A stretch of DNA of 64,000 nt from contig JAGAOZ010000007.1 of assembly GCA_017623505.1 (NCBI GenBank), positions 108,263-172,262 on the forward strand. Reading direction: 5' to 3'. Below are positions 1 to 9,545 of this stretch, piece by piece. The position numbers and the translations under genes were made by a program. Source of the stretch: Alistipes sp. GTDB taxonomy: Bacteria > Bacteroidota > Bacteroidia > Bacteroidales > Rikenellaceae. The stretch's first letter is position 1. Each line of letters opens with the position of its first letter. The notes under the pieces were generated by a model. It was not told the DNA's origin. It searched no databases and was given only the letters and a program-made list of their open reading frames with translations.

Positions 1-1
1 T

Positions 2-1072
2 GCCATTATGGGTATTGATGAACTAAAGCGCGAAGCATCACGATTTATCAAGGCTTTTATCAATATTGACGTACCCGACAAATGTATAGTGCCAACAGTA
101 GGCTCTATGCAGGGCGCTTTCACTGCTCTACTCGCATGTAAGCAGATGCGTGACGACAGAGATACTATTCTCTTCTTGGACCCCGGATTCCCAGTACAGA
201 AGCAACAGTGTCAGGTAATGGAGATTCCATATCTATCGTTCGACGTTGCCGACTACCGTGACGAGAAACTTGGACCAAAGATTGAGGAGTACCTAAGGAG
301 TGGCAAGGTGGCAGCAATGCTCTTCTCTAACCCAAACAACCCATCGTGGATGTGTCTGAACGAGAGAGAGCTACGTACAATAGGAGAATTGGCGACAAAG
401 TACGATGTGGTGGTAATAGAGGATTTGGCATACCTGAATATGGACTTCCGCGAGGACCGCTCAGTACCTTTTCAGCCGCCATTCCAACCGACAGTGGCAC
501 GTTATACCGATAACTATGTGCAGTTGCTCTCGGCTTCCAAGATATTCTCATACGCCGGACAGCGTGGCGCAATAATAGCTATCAGCGAGGGGCTATTTGA
601 GAGAGAATTTGATGGCTTTGAGCGTCGTTACGGTAATGGACACTTCGGACGTTCACTAATACATAAGATTCTATATTGTCTATCTGCAGGAGTAACTCAC
701 ACCGTACAATATGCAATGACGGCAATGTTCAAGGCTGCGTCCGACGGCGAATTCAACTACATAGAATCAGTCAAAGAGTATGGTCGCAGAGCACAGCGCG
801 TCAAGGAGATTATGCTCCGCAATGGTTTTCACATCGTCTACGACAAGGATTGCGACCAAGAGGTGGGTGACGGCTTCTTCTTTACATTCGGATATAAGGA
901 TATGACGGGTGAGATGTTAATCAACAAACTCATATACTACGGTATAAGCGCTATTCCACTCGGTGGAACGGGAAGTGCACGCGAGGGTTTACGAGGCTGC
1001 ACATCGTCAATTTCCGAGGTGCAATATGACGAGTTGGATAAGCGTTTGAAACTTTTTAGCAGAGATTACTAA
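2..1072 (+). CDS. PLP-dependent aminotransferase (class I/II fold), 5' partial
   Basis: The reading frame is open to the left window edge, so the N-terminus is missing; the first in-frame ATG at position 8 lies where a family member would already be inside the PLP fold. The visible part (about 354 residues) carries the SNPNNP-type motif before the large-domain loop, an IEDLAY segment matching the aspartate that contacts the pyridine nitrogen, and SASKIFSYAGQR, whose lysine should form the Schiff base with PLP. These support a fold-type I aminotransferase; the substrate cannot be read. The TAA stop overlaps the ATG of the CoA-transferase gene (TAATG), so the two are translationally coupled and probably act in one amino-acid conversion pathway. 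The rest of the operon lies outside the window. Confidence 0.85.
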   Translation, partial: AIMGIDELKREASRFIKAFINIDVPDKCIVPTVGSMQGAFTALLACKQMRDDRDTILFLDPGFPVQKQQCQVMEIPYLSFDVADYRDEKLGPKIEEYLRSGKVAAMLFSNPNNPSWMCLNERELRTIGELATKYDVVVIEDLAYLNMDFREDRSVPFQPPFQPTVARYTDNYVQLLSASKIFSYAGQRGAIIAISEGLFEREFDGFERRYGNGHFGRSLIHKILYCLSAGVTHTVQYAMTAMFKAASDGEFNYIESVKEYGRRAQRVKEIMLRNGFHIVYDKDCDQEVGDGFFFTFGYKDMTGEMLINKLIYYGISAIPLGGTGSAREGLRGCTSSISEVQYDELDKRLKLFSRDY

Positions 1073-2373
1073 TGGCAGAGATAAAATATGTATCGGCACA
1101 AGAGGCTGTTCGACTGATAAAATCGGGCGACTCGGTCTATATTCAGGGTTCGACATCTATACCCGAGATACTCGTTCAGGCAATGACCGACCGAGCGTCG
1201 GAACTCAGAGGTGTGAAGGTCTATTCGGCATTCGCAATCGGTAAGCAGGATGCACCATACGCCACACGAGAGCTAATGGACTCATTTGAGACCAATAGTT
1301 TCTTCGTGGCCAACTGCGTCCGTAAAGCTATCAAAGAGGGCGTAGGACAAGCTATTCCGGCGTTCTTGGGCGAGATACCATTTCTGTTTCGAAGTGGTCA
1401 AATACCATTGGATGTTACACTGCTCAACGTTTCGGAGCCTGATGACGAGGGATACGTATCATACGGAATATCTGCCGATTTGGCATTCTCGGCTGCGGAG
1501 TGTTCCAAAACTATCATCGCCCAGGTAAACAAATATATGCCACGTACGTTTGGCGACCCTGTGATACATGTATCGAAGATTGCAGCACTTGTACGGGGTG
1601 ATGAGCCGCTTGTGGAGTTGCCAATTGCTGTTCCCAACGAGATGGAGCGTAAGATAGGTAATTACATCGCGGCTGAAGTACCTGACGGCGCAACATTGCA
1701 GATTGGTGTAGGTGGTATACCTAATGCCGTACTCGATGCACTGCACGACCACAAACACCTGGGACTCCACACCGAAGCAATGACAGATGGCGTGGTACCA
1801 CTTATCCAAAAGGGCATAATAGACAACTCGCTCAAAAAGCTCTACCCTGGGCAATCGTTAGCTTGTCTGGCATTGGGTAGTCGTCGTCTATATGATTATC
1901 TTGACAATAATCGTGATGTGGTCTTCCGTGATGTAGCATGGACAAACGACCCCCAAAATATTCGTCAAAATCCTAAGGTGATGGCGATAAACTCCGCTTT
2001 GGAGATAGACCTTACAGGACAGATATGTGCCGACTCGATAGGAACGACAATCTTTTCAGGTGTAGGTGGTCAGCACGACTTTATGTATGGAGGAGCACTG
2101 AGCGAAGGGGGAAAGTGTTTCATCGCACTCCCTTCGACGACAACCAAAGGCATATCGAAGATTGTGCCGACACTAACCCCAGGAGCAGGTGTGGTAACAA
2201 CACGTTTTCAAACGCAGTATGTAGCCACAGAACACGGAATAGTATATCTGCGTAACAAAAACCTCGCTGAGCGCGCCAAAGCTCTGATTTCAATAGCCGA
2301 CCCATCGGCACGCGAGATGTTGGAGCGGGCAGCTGTCGAGCGTTTCGGCATAGGATTCCTCCGCATAAAATAG
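1072..2373 (+). CDS. Acetyl-CoA hydrolase/transferase family protein (4-hydroxybutyrate CoA-transferase-like)
   Basis: The 433-residue protein has the two-domain layout and usual length of the acetyl-CoA hydrolase / 4-hydroxybutyrate CoA-transferase family. The glycine-rich GVGGIPNAVL loop is followed by LHTEAMTDGVV; Glu235 in this motif is the expected catalytic glutamate forming the glutamyl-CoA thioester. A C-terminal EHGIVYLRNKN segment is also typical. Family members move CoA between acetyl-CoA and short acyl acids such as 4-hydroxybutyrate or butyrate in fermentation. The start is fixed by a one-base overlap with the upstream aminotransferase stop. Family assignment is firm; the acyl substrate, and a link to amino-acid fermentation, are inferences from the neighbour. 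A hairpin terminator follows. Confidence 0.88.
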   Translation: MAEIKYVSAQEAVRLIKSGDSVYIQGSTSIPEILVQAMTDRASELRGVKVYSAFAIGKQDAPYATRELMDSFETNSFFVANCVRKAIKEGVGQAIPAFLGEIPFLFRSGQIPLDVTLLNVSEPDDEGYVSYGISADLAFSAAECSKTIIAQVNKYMPRTFGDPVIHVSKIAALVRGDEPLVELPIAVPNEMERKIGNYIAAEVPDGATLQIGVGGIPNAVLDALHDHKHLGLHTEAMTDGVVPLIQKGIIDNSLKKLYPGQSLACLALGSRRLYDYLDNNRDVVFRDVAWTNDPQNIRQNPKVMAINSALEIDLTGQICADSIGTTIFSGVGGQHDFMYGGALSEGGKCFIALPSTTTKGISKIVPTLTPGAGVVTTRFQTQYVATEHGIVYLRNKNLAERAKALISIADPSAREMLERAAVERFGIGFLRIK

Positions 2374-2393
2374 ATAAAAGGGGGAATGATGCA

Positions 2394-2422
2394 AAAAACT
2401 CTGGCCAAGTGCCAGAGTTTTT
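2394..2422. terminator. Bidirectional intrinsic terminator
   Basis: A perfect 12-bp stem (2394-2405 with 2411-2422, loop CAAGT) has an A-run on one side and a T-run on the other. It sits between convergent genes, directly abutting the stop of the minus-strand OstA-like gene, and can terminate both transcripts. Confidence 0.88.
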
Positions 2423-5341
2423 CTATTTCTCGCGCGAATTACGCCACTCGACAATTTCAGGTTTGAGTTCATCCTCCCTATCGGACCACACACCGCGACG
2501 CATCAAACGTTCCTTATCACGGTCCATACGATTTACGATACGGAATATAGGACGTTTACGAGAGTTACTTCTTTCGCGCATCGAAGGGCGTATCTCTCCA
2601 TCGAAGATGGACTCCCTATCGGGTCGAAGCTCCGGCACCCACTTAAAATTAGGTAACCTGGTAGGTTGCGATGGCGGGACAAGAGCCAGCGGATAGATAG
2701 TGAACGGAACGTCATTACGATAGGTAATACCCTTGAGTTCCTGATTCTCCAAATAGAAAGACGCCGAAGCACTCTCCAGATATATCAAATCGGTGACAAT
2801 CTTGGACTCCTCACTCTCTTGTTGGAAATAAATCGTCTGAACATTACCCTCGACATCATTACGATAGATATCGTTATCGCGGAAGAATGCTATCATCTTC
2901 TTACCTGTGACTTGATTATAATAGACGGTATCTATCTCGGCAATCATAATAGGATTTTCGAGGAACTCAACACGTTCAATCTGCTGATTCTTGGTATACA
3001 TATCAACCTGCGTAGCGGCAATCTGGTTGAGATTATTCCACAGCACAGGCTCGATATACATACGCATAACCGAGTCGGTACTATTTCCGACCATAGAGTC
3101 ACAAACAGCCTGCGCATCGGAACGGAAGATGCGAACATTGCGATAGGCTTTGATAAGACGATAGATAGAGTCTTGAGGCAGAGAGTCTGTAACCAAACTA
3201 TCAGTCACAGGAGCCTCGTCAAACTCCTCAATCTCTTCGGTAGCGGTAGTATCTATAACAATCTCCTTGCGCAACTCATTCATCTTGATTGCATCCAGAC
3301 TATCCTGCATATCAAGCTCCGAAACATCCTTACCACGAGCAACACGCTTGGCACGCTTTTGAGCACGGCGGATAGAGTCTTTCTGGTATTGGCGTAACTC
3401 ATAGGCTCGCTCCTTCTCGTACTGCGCAATCATCTTGGCTTGACGCTTCTTAGCTATCGAATCAAGGAACATCTTACGCTCCTCAGCCTTCAGACGTAAC
3501 GCCTCAGCCTTAGCCTCCGCCTCGCGTCGCTCAATTCGCTTCTGTAACTGAATAGGAGAAAGTATAGAGTCCGGGAACAGAGAGTCATTAACGATTGAAT
3601 CCAGAGCCAACTTCATAGCAACAGAATCCAGCCGCGCACGCTCCTCAGCAGGGATTGTATCGGTCACGACCTGTCCATCAACAATACTATCTGCTACCTG
3701 CTGCTGCTCCGCCTCCGCCTTCTTATCGCGACGTGAGCGTTTCTCACGTCGAGCCTTGCGTTTATCTTTCTTCTCAGCAACCTGCTCCTCGACCTTTACG
3801 CTATCACTCTGAGCAGCTTGCTCAACAGTAGCATCAGAGGTAGTCGCTTGGCTAAGAGTATCTACTGTCTGGACTGTGTTATCAGTTGTAGGAGCTGCTG
3901 CATTATCTCCAGATGCGTTATCCTGCTCACTTGGAGCGACCTGCATCGTAGGAGTTATATCGCCTGATACACTCTCTGTTGCGGCCTGCTCAGCAGCCTT
4001 AGCTTGGGTAGCCTCTTGATGCTTCCGCTCAAGAATCTCTATCGCCTCAGCCTCATTCTCAGGAGTCGGAACAGCCTGCTCTGCAACGTTCGTGGCGGCA
4101 TCTGCCTCAGCACCCGCTTTAGACTCTGCTTCAGCCTTAGCCTTGGCTGCCTCCTCCGCCATAGCCTTCTCACGAGCCTCAGACTCTGCCTTAGCAGCGG
4201 CTCTTGCTTGCGCCTCCTGCTCTGCCTTCAAGCGACGTTCCTCAACCATACGAATACTATCTTCGCGGGCACGGATAACCTCAGCTCGTTTATCAGCCTC
4301 ACGATTACGGGTCTCCAGCCACATGGTATCGGCACGCACGAAGACAGAATCACTCTCGATGGTATCATAGCTGATAGCGATAGGTTGCTTAGTCAAGAAA
4401 GCACGCTCATCAGCCTTCCAATACTCGCCGTAGTCACCCATAGCAACGACTTTATTCTCAAAGTCATCCATCTGGATATTACGACGTGCGGTAATGTGCT
4501 CATTGGCTCTATCGTAAATCAATGTATCACCCCAAATCTCCTGTTCCGCTGTCAAGATATAACCGTCACGGGTCACGGTATATACGTTAAGGTTTTGGTC
4601 GTATGTACCCTCCTGTGCTGAGAGATAGTCGCCGTCGATATTCCAAATTTCGCTATTTGTAAAGAACTGCGCAAATTTAGTCTCGGTATTATAGATGACC
4701 GAATCACTCTTCAAATCGTAATCCGAGCCGTGAATCTCGACCTGATCAACACATATAATATCGTGGGTATCGGCATAATAATAACCGAAATATGACTCCA
4801 AAATATCGTTATCCTGAACCAAAACACCGCCATCGGTATAACGACCTATCTTGGTTGCGGTATTGAAGGTAAAGTTATAGGTGTAGAGCAGTGCATCGCC
4901 ATCTACAACCTTAACGATAGGTGCATATACCTCTGCAAGGCTGATATTACCGTCATAAATGGCACTATCGCCGTAGATATAGATAGAGTCCTGGTTGATG
5001 ATAACTTTGCTGTAAAAGCCCCAACGAGAGTCGTTGAAGCGTACCGCACTATCGCATGAGATGACCGCTCCATTGTGGTGCGCTGCAAAATTACCTGTAA
5101 AATAGACAATACTATCCTTACCGCGATAGAATGGTCGCACTTGGTCGGCCATAAAGTCGATTTTACGCTTCCTAACAACAGGCCTTGTCTCAGATTGTGC
5201 GACTGGCGTTACAGCCGGTGATGTCTGGGCTTGAAAGACCGGCTGCTCACTATACGATACATGAGTAAAGTCGCTCCCTTGAGCAAAGAGCATACCGGCA
5301 AAAATAATAGAGACGATTATGACTGATAATTTCTTCTGCAC
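2423..5341 (-). CDS. OstA/LptA-like outer-membrane biogenesis protein with a long charged insertion
   Basis: The 972-residue protein begins with a cleavable signal peptide (MQKKLSVIIVSIIFAGMLFA). Residues about 60-340 are a run of beta-strand repeats containing DSAIYDG- and DTLIYDR-like units, as in the OstA/LptA family that carries lipopolysaccharide across the periplasm. From about residue 345 to 725 there is a low-complexity Ala/Glu/Lys/Arg-rich stretch, likely helical or coiled coil, with DSI/DSL repeats. OstA-like strands then resume to about residue 900, followed by a basic Arg-rich tail. It follows the SurA-like gene by 11 bp, so the locus looks like an outer-membrane assembly operon. 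Bacteroidota relatives are, from memory, nearer 550-600 residues; the excess is the insertion. The LPS role is family inference. Confidence 0.8.
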   Translation of the reverse strand: MQKKLSVIIVSIIFAGMLFAQGSDFTHVSYSEQPVFQAQTSPAVTPVAQSETRPVVRKRKIDFMADQVRPFYRGKDSIVYFTGNFAAHHNGAVISCDSAVRFNDSRWGFYSKVIINQDSIYIYGDSAIYDGNISLAEVYAPIVKVVDGDALLYTYNFTFNTATKIGRYTDGGVLVQDNDILESYFGYYYADTHDIICVDQVEIHGSDYDLKSDSVIYNTETKFAQFFTNSEIWNIDGDYLSAQEGTYDQNLNVYTVTRDGYILTAEQEIWGDTLIYDRANEHITARRNIQMDDFENKVVAMGDYGEYWKADERAFLTKQPIAISYDTIESDSVFVRADTMWLETRNREADKRAEVIRAREDSIRMVEERRLKAEQEAQARAAAKAESEAREKAMAEEAAKAKAEAESKAGAEADAATNVAEQAVPTPENEAEAIEILERKHQEATQAKAAEQAATESVSGDITPTMQVAPSEQDNASGDNAAAPTTDNTVQTVDTLSQATTSDATVEQAAQSDSVKVEEQVAEKKDKRKARREKRSRRDKKAEAEQQQVADSIVDGQVVTDTIPAEERARLDSVAMKLALDSIVNDSLFPDSILSPIQLQKRIERREAEAKAEALRLKAEERKMFLDSIAKKRQAKMIAQYEKERAYELRQYQKDSIRRAQKRAKRVARGKDVSELDMQDSLDAIKMNELRKEIVIDTTATEEIEEFDEAPVTDSLVTDSLPQDSIYRLIKAYRNVRIFRSDAQAVCDSMVGNSTDSVMRMYIEPVLWNNLNQIAATQVDMYTKNQQIERVEFLENPIMIAEIDTVYYNQVTGKKMIAFFRDNDIYRNDVEGNVQTIYFQQESEESKIVTDLIYLESASASFYLENQELKGITYRNDVPFTIYPLALVPPSQPTRLPNFKWVPELRPDRESIFDGEIRPSMRERSNSRKRPIFRIVNRMDRDKERLMRRGVWSDREDELKPEIVEWRNSREK

Positions 5342-5352
5342 CTGTCAAAAAT

Positions 5353-6774
5353 TTATTTTACCCAATTAGGGAAATCAAACTCTCCATTTCTAAATTCAGG
5401 ATCGATAAAGACATAGATGCCGTCAATCTTCTCCTTTAACCACTCCCTAAAGACCTTCTCTTTCTTCTCATTCAGAGCCATCTCCTCAATGGTCAGATAG
5501 TCATCCTCAAGGGTTGCCGCATGGGTAGGAATAACCTCTAAAAGCTTGATAATCTTACTCAACTCATTACCCTTCAAGTCGGCAGTCATAAATGGATTAG
5601 AGACCTGTCCAACCTTCAAACTCGATATGGCAGCATAGTCTTGCAGGGATTTTCCATCACCGAAGCTCTCTCGGGTAAATTTCGTGTTGGAGTACTTCAC
5701 GTTGGCGTAGCTTGGATTGCTCATCAAAATATCGTGATTGGTAACCAAACCGCCATTCTGCTTAGTCATATCATCCTGCGAGTGCTGCAATGCCGCCGCC
5801 TCAAAACTAATAGAGTCCGCACGAATGACCTTAGCCAAACTATCCAAGTAACGGTTAGGAGCCATGAGCTCTTCGTTGGTAAAGGTCGGCTTGAGCAGGA
5901 TATGACGATAGTGGTAGAGATTATTCTTAGGCTCGTCAATCAACTCAATAATATGGAATCCGTAGTCTGTCTCTACAACCTCAGATATTTGCCCCGGCTT
6001 CAACTTAGAGAGAGCATCGGCAAAAGGAGGGGTAAGCTGCTCCAGCGGACCCGGAGGATACTCTCCACCTCGCATCGCAGAACCCGGATCAACAGAGTAG
6101 GTACGCGCCAATGTGGCAAGGCTCGACTTACCCGATATGACACGCTCACGCATCTCCAAAAGACGCTCCTTGGTACGTTGCTTAGCTGCCTCCTGCGAAT
6201 CGGGATAACGAACAATATGAGCGTAGACGTACTGCTCAGGAATAAGCGGCACCTCCTCCTCAGTGAGGCCTTTGAAGTAACGTTCTACCTCGCCAGGGGT
6301 AACGATAACATCCTCAATCACATGATTCTGCATCGCTCTGGCACCCTCCTGCTCGGTGACTTTCTGACGTAGCATCTCTCGATAGTTAAAGATAGGCATG
6401 TGCTGCTTCTCCTCAAACTTAGCAATAGAGCCCTCCTCCTGAATCATTGCCTGCAAGCGTTGCTCGACAAATACACTGATATCGCCTCCAACAGAGACAG
6501 AATCCAGCAAAGACTGGTTGTAAAGCAATTTTTGACGCATCAGAGTCTCCAGCGCCTCATTCATAGGGTCTCGGTCAGAGGTATAGCCCTCGGCTCGACG
6601 CTGCTCAACCAAAGCATCGGCGTAATCTCGCACCTCAGAGTACAAAATAGATGAACCACCGACAATGGCAACTACCCTATCAAGCATAACTTGACGCTTC
6701 TGCGCCGCAGAGAGGCTCGGAATGAGCAATGATGCCAAAAGAAATGCTCCTGCAAAAAATCTTTTTGTAAACAT
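5353..6774 (-). CDS. SurA-like periplasmic chaperone / peptidyl-prolyl isomerase (PpiC domains)
   Basis: From Met at 6774 the protein is 473 residues and starts with a signal peptide (MFTKRFFAGAFLLASLLIPS, then LSAAQ). A longer reading frame to 6861 adds 29 residues without signal character and is rejected. The mature N-terminus (LDRVVAIVGGSSILYSEV) matches the SurA N-terminal chaperone segment. A parvulin domain follows, recognisable by YAHIV...GGEYPPGPLEQLTPPFADAL and by GFHIIELID; a second, more degenerate one includes YRHILLKP and QNGGLVTN. The protein should help fold outer-membrane proteins in the periplasm. It lies between a second SurA-like lipoprotein (19-bp gap) and the OstA-like gene (11-bp gap), consistent with one operon. 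Confidence 0.88.
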   Translation of the reverse strand: MFTKRFFAGAFLLASLLIPSLSAAQKRQVMLDRVVAIVGGSSILYSEVRDYADALVEQRRAEGYTSDRDPMNEALETLMRQKLLYNQSLLDSVSVGGDISVFVEQRLQAMIQEEGSIAKFEEKQHMPIFNYREMLRQKVTEQEGARAMQNHVIEDVIVTPGEVERYFKGLTEEEVPLIPEQYVYAHIVRYPDSQEAAKQRTKERLLEMRERVISGKSSLATLARTYSVDPGSAMRGGEYPPGPLEQLTPPFADALSKLKPGQISEVVETDYGFHIIELIDEPKNNLYHYRHILLKPTFTNEELMAPNRYLDSLAKVIRADSISFEAAALQHSQDDMTKQNGGLVTNHDILMSNPSYANVKYSNTKFTRESFGDGKSLQDYAAISSLKVGQVSNPFMTADLKGNELSKIIKLLEVIPTHAATLEDDYLTIEEMALNEKKEKVFREWLKEKIDGIYVFIDPEFRNGEFDFPNWVK

Positions 6775-6793
6775 ATTTCGTGTTTTTATAATT

Positions 6794-7666
6794 CTACATA
6801 ATAGGCTTAACAACCTGAGCATGACCACTTTGGAAAGCATCATCAAGGATAGTCTGCTCATGTTGCTTAATAATATCGGCTCGACGCTGAGTAATCAGAA
6901 TCAAACGTATCTTATCGCTTACGACCTCCATAGGGGCTACATTGCCCTTACGGCAGGCCGACGTAATCATAAAGTAGTAGCGACTGTTACCAGAAACCAA
7001 ATCCTGCACACCGACCTTATCAAGGATATGGTCGTAATTTTGTGACTTCGAGGTGGGAAGGTCAGACAGAAAATCTGAAAAATTTATCCACTCGCTTTGA
7101 TGGTTGAACAATGTGTAACCATTCTTTTGGCAAGCATCCTCCAAAATCTGAATAGATGAAGAGGATGAACCTACACGCTCGATATTGTCACGTAGCTGAT
7201 TATGCTTGTCCTTAGTGTTGCACTTAACAATTATACCCTTGACCATAGTTTCGTCCAAAAGAAAATTGGACTTATGTGAGTTATAGTATCGGGCAATCTC
7301 ATCATCACTAAAATCCTCGCTCATCAACTGCTCAACGTGGTACTGATCCACACGACGCATCAACAGCGACTGACGATAATCCTCAACAAGCTGCTCAATC
7401 TCTTCCTCCTCACTTGAAAATAGAGTAGAAGCCTCCTCAACCTTAAGCTGTTTAACCAACCAATGATCGACATACATCTTAACAAATGAAAGACTATCAT
7501 CGCCCGTAAGATTGGCAGGAGTAGATTGACTAATCGCCTCAATAGTCAAGACCTTATCTCCCACCTTGGCAACAACATTACTCTTCGGAGAAACAGAATG
7601 CATATCACGACAAGCAAAAAGGCTTACCGCAACAGCTACAAACGCTATGTTTAATATCGCACGCAT
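6794..7666 (-). CDS. SurA N-domain-like lipoprotein (foldase-related)
   Basis: From the Met at 7666 the protein is 290 residues with a lipoprotein signal (MRAILNIAFVAVAVSLFAC, lipobox LFAC). A 14-residue upstream extension lacks signal features and is not used. The mature part begins with VVAKVGDKVLTIEAIS, the same strand-turn as SurA-type chaperone N-termini, followed by a helical, acidic core. I see no clear parvulin domain, so it may be a chaperone-only relative of the SurA-like protein encoded next to it. It is probably membrane-anchored in the periplasm, acting on outer-membrane protein precursors. The function is inferred from N-terminal resemblance and operon position. Confidence 0.72.
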   Translation of the reverse strand: MRAILNIAFVAVAVSLFACRDMHSVSPKSNVVAKVGDKVLTIEAISQSTPANLTGDDSLSFVKMYVDHWLVKQLKVEEASTLFSSEEEEIEQLVEDYRQSLLMRRVDQYHVEQLMSEDFSDDEIARYYNSHKSNFLLDETMVKGIIVKCNTKDKHNQLRDNIERVGSSSSSIQILEDACQKNGYTLFNHQSEWINFSDFLSDLPTSKSQNYDHILDKVGVQDLVSGNSRYYFMITSACRKGNVAPMEVVSDKIRLILITQRRADIIKQHEQTILDDAFQSGHAQVVKPIM

Positions 7667-7723
7667 AATATCCGACAAATATAGTTGATTTACTCCGAAT
7701 AAACGCAAAAAGTGGCAATAATA

Positions 7724-8587
7724 TTACATATTATCACCACTATTTGACTTTTTTAGACTCCTAAGAGTTCGGAACATCACCACTAACGCCACAACAAACA
7801 CCGTAGCTGAAATGGCATATATTGTCCAATATATCGTATCGTTAGCAACCAACGTCTGCACACTCTTTTCGGCCACCCCGACACTCTTCATAAAGCAGAC
7901 CGTCAGGTTATTCATTGCATGCAACATCACAACCTGCGCCAGCGAGCCATAACGCAGATAGTAAAAGCCTAATATTAAGCCTGCTACCATAGCTGTTATC
8001 ATAGCTGAATAACCGCCATGAACCACAGCAAAAATAAGCGACGAGGCTACCCATGTAAAGATAAGTCCGAAGCGTTTTTTCAAGGCTCCGACAAGACAAC
8101 CTCGAAATATTATTTCTTCGAAAAATGGAGCAAAAACAACAGTCGAGACCAACAACCATAAGCCACTGCCTAAATCTTGCGACTGAGCAGGCAACAGCAT
8201 CGTTAAAGGCTCAACAATAATGCTTGCACACCAAATAAGAATGTAGCCCACAAGAAGCTTGAGCGGAGATGCCCATCCTTTGGCGAAAAACTTAACGTCA
8301 AAGCTAATCCGTCGCAAGGCAGAATATGCCAGAATCAAACCAACGGAGAGCATCATAGAGAGTAAATAGCCCATCGAGATTAATTTGGTAACTAAATTTT
8401 CTCCCTCAATCGTACCGTCATCATAGGCATTAACGTCGGGTCCGATTTGGGCCACTATCACTATTGAAGCGATAATTTGTGATAGTACAAACAAGAGAAA
8501 AACCATAAAAACATCATACCACGCAACACTTCTCTCTGACTTAGGTGTTGTATTGGTATTGGCACTATTCTCGATGATTGATGTCAT
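7724..8587 (-). CDS. CPBP family intramembrane glutamic endopeptidase
   Basis: The 287-residue protein has about seven or eight hydrophobic segments. It carries the ABI/CPBP signature: FFEEIIFRG (Glu157, Glu158, Arg162), a second motif with His190 (AVVHGG) and a third with His223 and Asn227 (MLHAMNNLT). These are the metal-independent catalytic residues of the Rce1/CPBP class. Family members cleave prenylated or other membrane proteins, or process peptides; no substrate is evident here. The gene is divergent from parA and lies 57 bp upstream of the SurA-like lipoprotein gene on the same strand. A TAACTTTG box on the minus strand (8619-8626) is a possible -7 promoter element. Confidence 0.88.
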   Translation of the reverse strand: MTSIIENSANTNTTPKSERSVAWYDVFMVFLLFVLSQIIASIVIVAQIGPDVNAYDDGTIEGENLVTKLISMGYLLSMMLSVGLILAYSALRRISFDVKFFAKGWASPLKLLVGYILIWCASIIVEPLTMLLPAQSQDLGSGLWLLVSTVVFAPFFEEIIFRGCLVGALKKRFGLIFTWVASSLIFAVVHGGYSAMITAMVAGLILGFYYLRYGSLAQVVMLHAMNNLTVCFMKSVGVAEKSVQTLVANDTIYWTIYAISATVFVVALVVMFRTLRSLKKSNSGDNM

Positions 8588-8763
8588 ATTACAGTATGTT
8601 AAAATTTCTATTTCACCACAAAGTTAAGCATTTTTTTGCAACGACTGCTTCTATTTAATTTAATTTCATTAAATTTGTCCGATTATTTTCATTCCTTTTC
8701 TCATAGAGAAACAAACACAGGATGAGGTAAATCATTAATAGACAAGTTAAATAGTTGCGCAAA

Positions 8764-9531
8764 ATGGCAAAAATCATAGCTTTAGCAAATCAAAAAGGTG
8801 GTGTCGGCAAAACAACGACAGCAATAAACCTGGCAGCTTCGGTTGCGCTGTTGGGTAAAAAAGTATTGCTACTGGATGCCGATCCACAAGCAAATGCCAC
8901 ATCGGGACTCGGATTCGACAACGAAGCACCAGGAATATACGAGTGCATGGTTGGCGAAAAACGTGCCGAAGAGGTAATTATGCAGAGTCCGGATATAAAG
9001 AAATTGTGGGTGCTGCCTTCGAGTATTCAGTTGGTGGGAGCCGACACGGAGCTGCCAAAGATGGAGAATGCTCATTACATAATAAAAAACATTCTGGAGC
9101 CATTGCGAGATAAGTTCGATTATATCTTCATAGATTGCTCGCCATCGTTGGGTTACACGACTGTAAATATCTTGACAGCCTCGGATTCGGTACTGATACC
9201 TGTACAGTGTGAGTATCTGGCTTTGGAGGGATTGAGCAAGTTGCTTAACACGATTAAGATTGTCAAGGGCGGATTAAATCCCGATTTGGAGATTGAGGGT
9301 TTTGTTCTAACGATGTATATGCGCAACAGACTGAATAACCAAGTTGTAGCAGAGGTGAGAGAGCATTTCGGAGAGTTGGCTTTCGATACTGTGATTCAGC
9401 GCAACATCCGTTTGGGAGAGGCTCCTTCGCATGGAAAGCCTGTAATGTTGTACGATGCGTCGGCTGCCGGCTCAATCAGCTACTTGAACTTGGCAAAAGA
9501 ATTTTTAAAGAGAAACCGTAAGAAAAAATAA
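8764..9531 (+). CDS. parA: Chromosome-partitioning ATPase ParA (Soj)
   Basis: ParA family ATPase of 255 residues. The deviant Walker A box KGGVGKTT is at residues 11-18, followed by DADPQANATSGLG and by the FIDCSPSLG Walker B region. This protein binds DNA as an ATP dimer and, with ParB bound at parS, segregates the replicated origin. The ATG at 8764 is chosen over an in-frame TTG at 8755 because the product then begins MAKIIALANQKGG, as in the family. parB starts 14 bp after the stop. The presence of parAB suggests the replication origin may not be far in the chromosome, although no oriC or parS is visible here. Confidence 0.96.
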   Translation: MAKIIALANQKGGVGKTTTAINLAASVALLGKKVLLLDADPQANATSGLGFDNEAPGIYECMVGEKRAEEVIMQSPDIKKLWVLPSSIQLVGADTELPKMENAHYIIKNILEPLRDKFDYIFIDCSPSLGYTTVNILTASDSVLIPVQCEYLALEGLSKLLNTIKIVKGGLNPDLEIEGFVLTMYMRNRLNNQVVAEVREHFGELAFDTVIQRNIRLGEAPSHGKPVMLYDASAAGSISYLNLAKEFLKRNRKKK

Positions 9532-9545
9532 GAAGATAACAAGAT

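Noticed and set aside
2666-4621. Long open frames on the plus strand within the OstA-like gene
   Set aside because: They are antisense to a gene with a clear signal peptide and domain structure, lack any family motif, and arise from its biased Ala/Glu/Ser codons.
8588-8763. parS or replication origin in the divergent region before parA
   Set aside because: No palindrome close to the parS consensus and no DnaA-box cluster was seen by eye; a computed scan would be needed.
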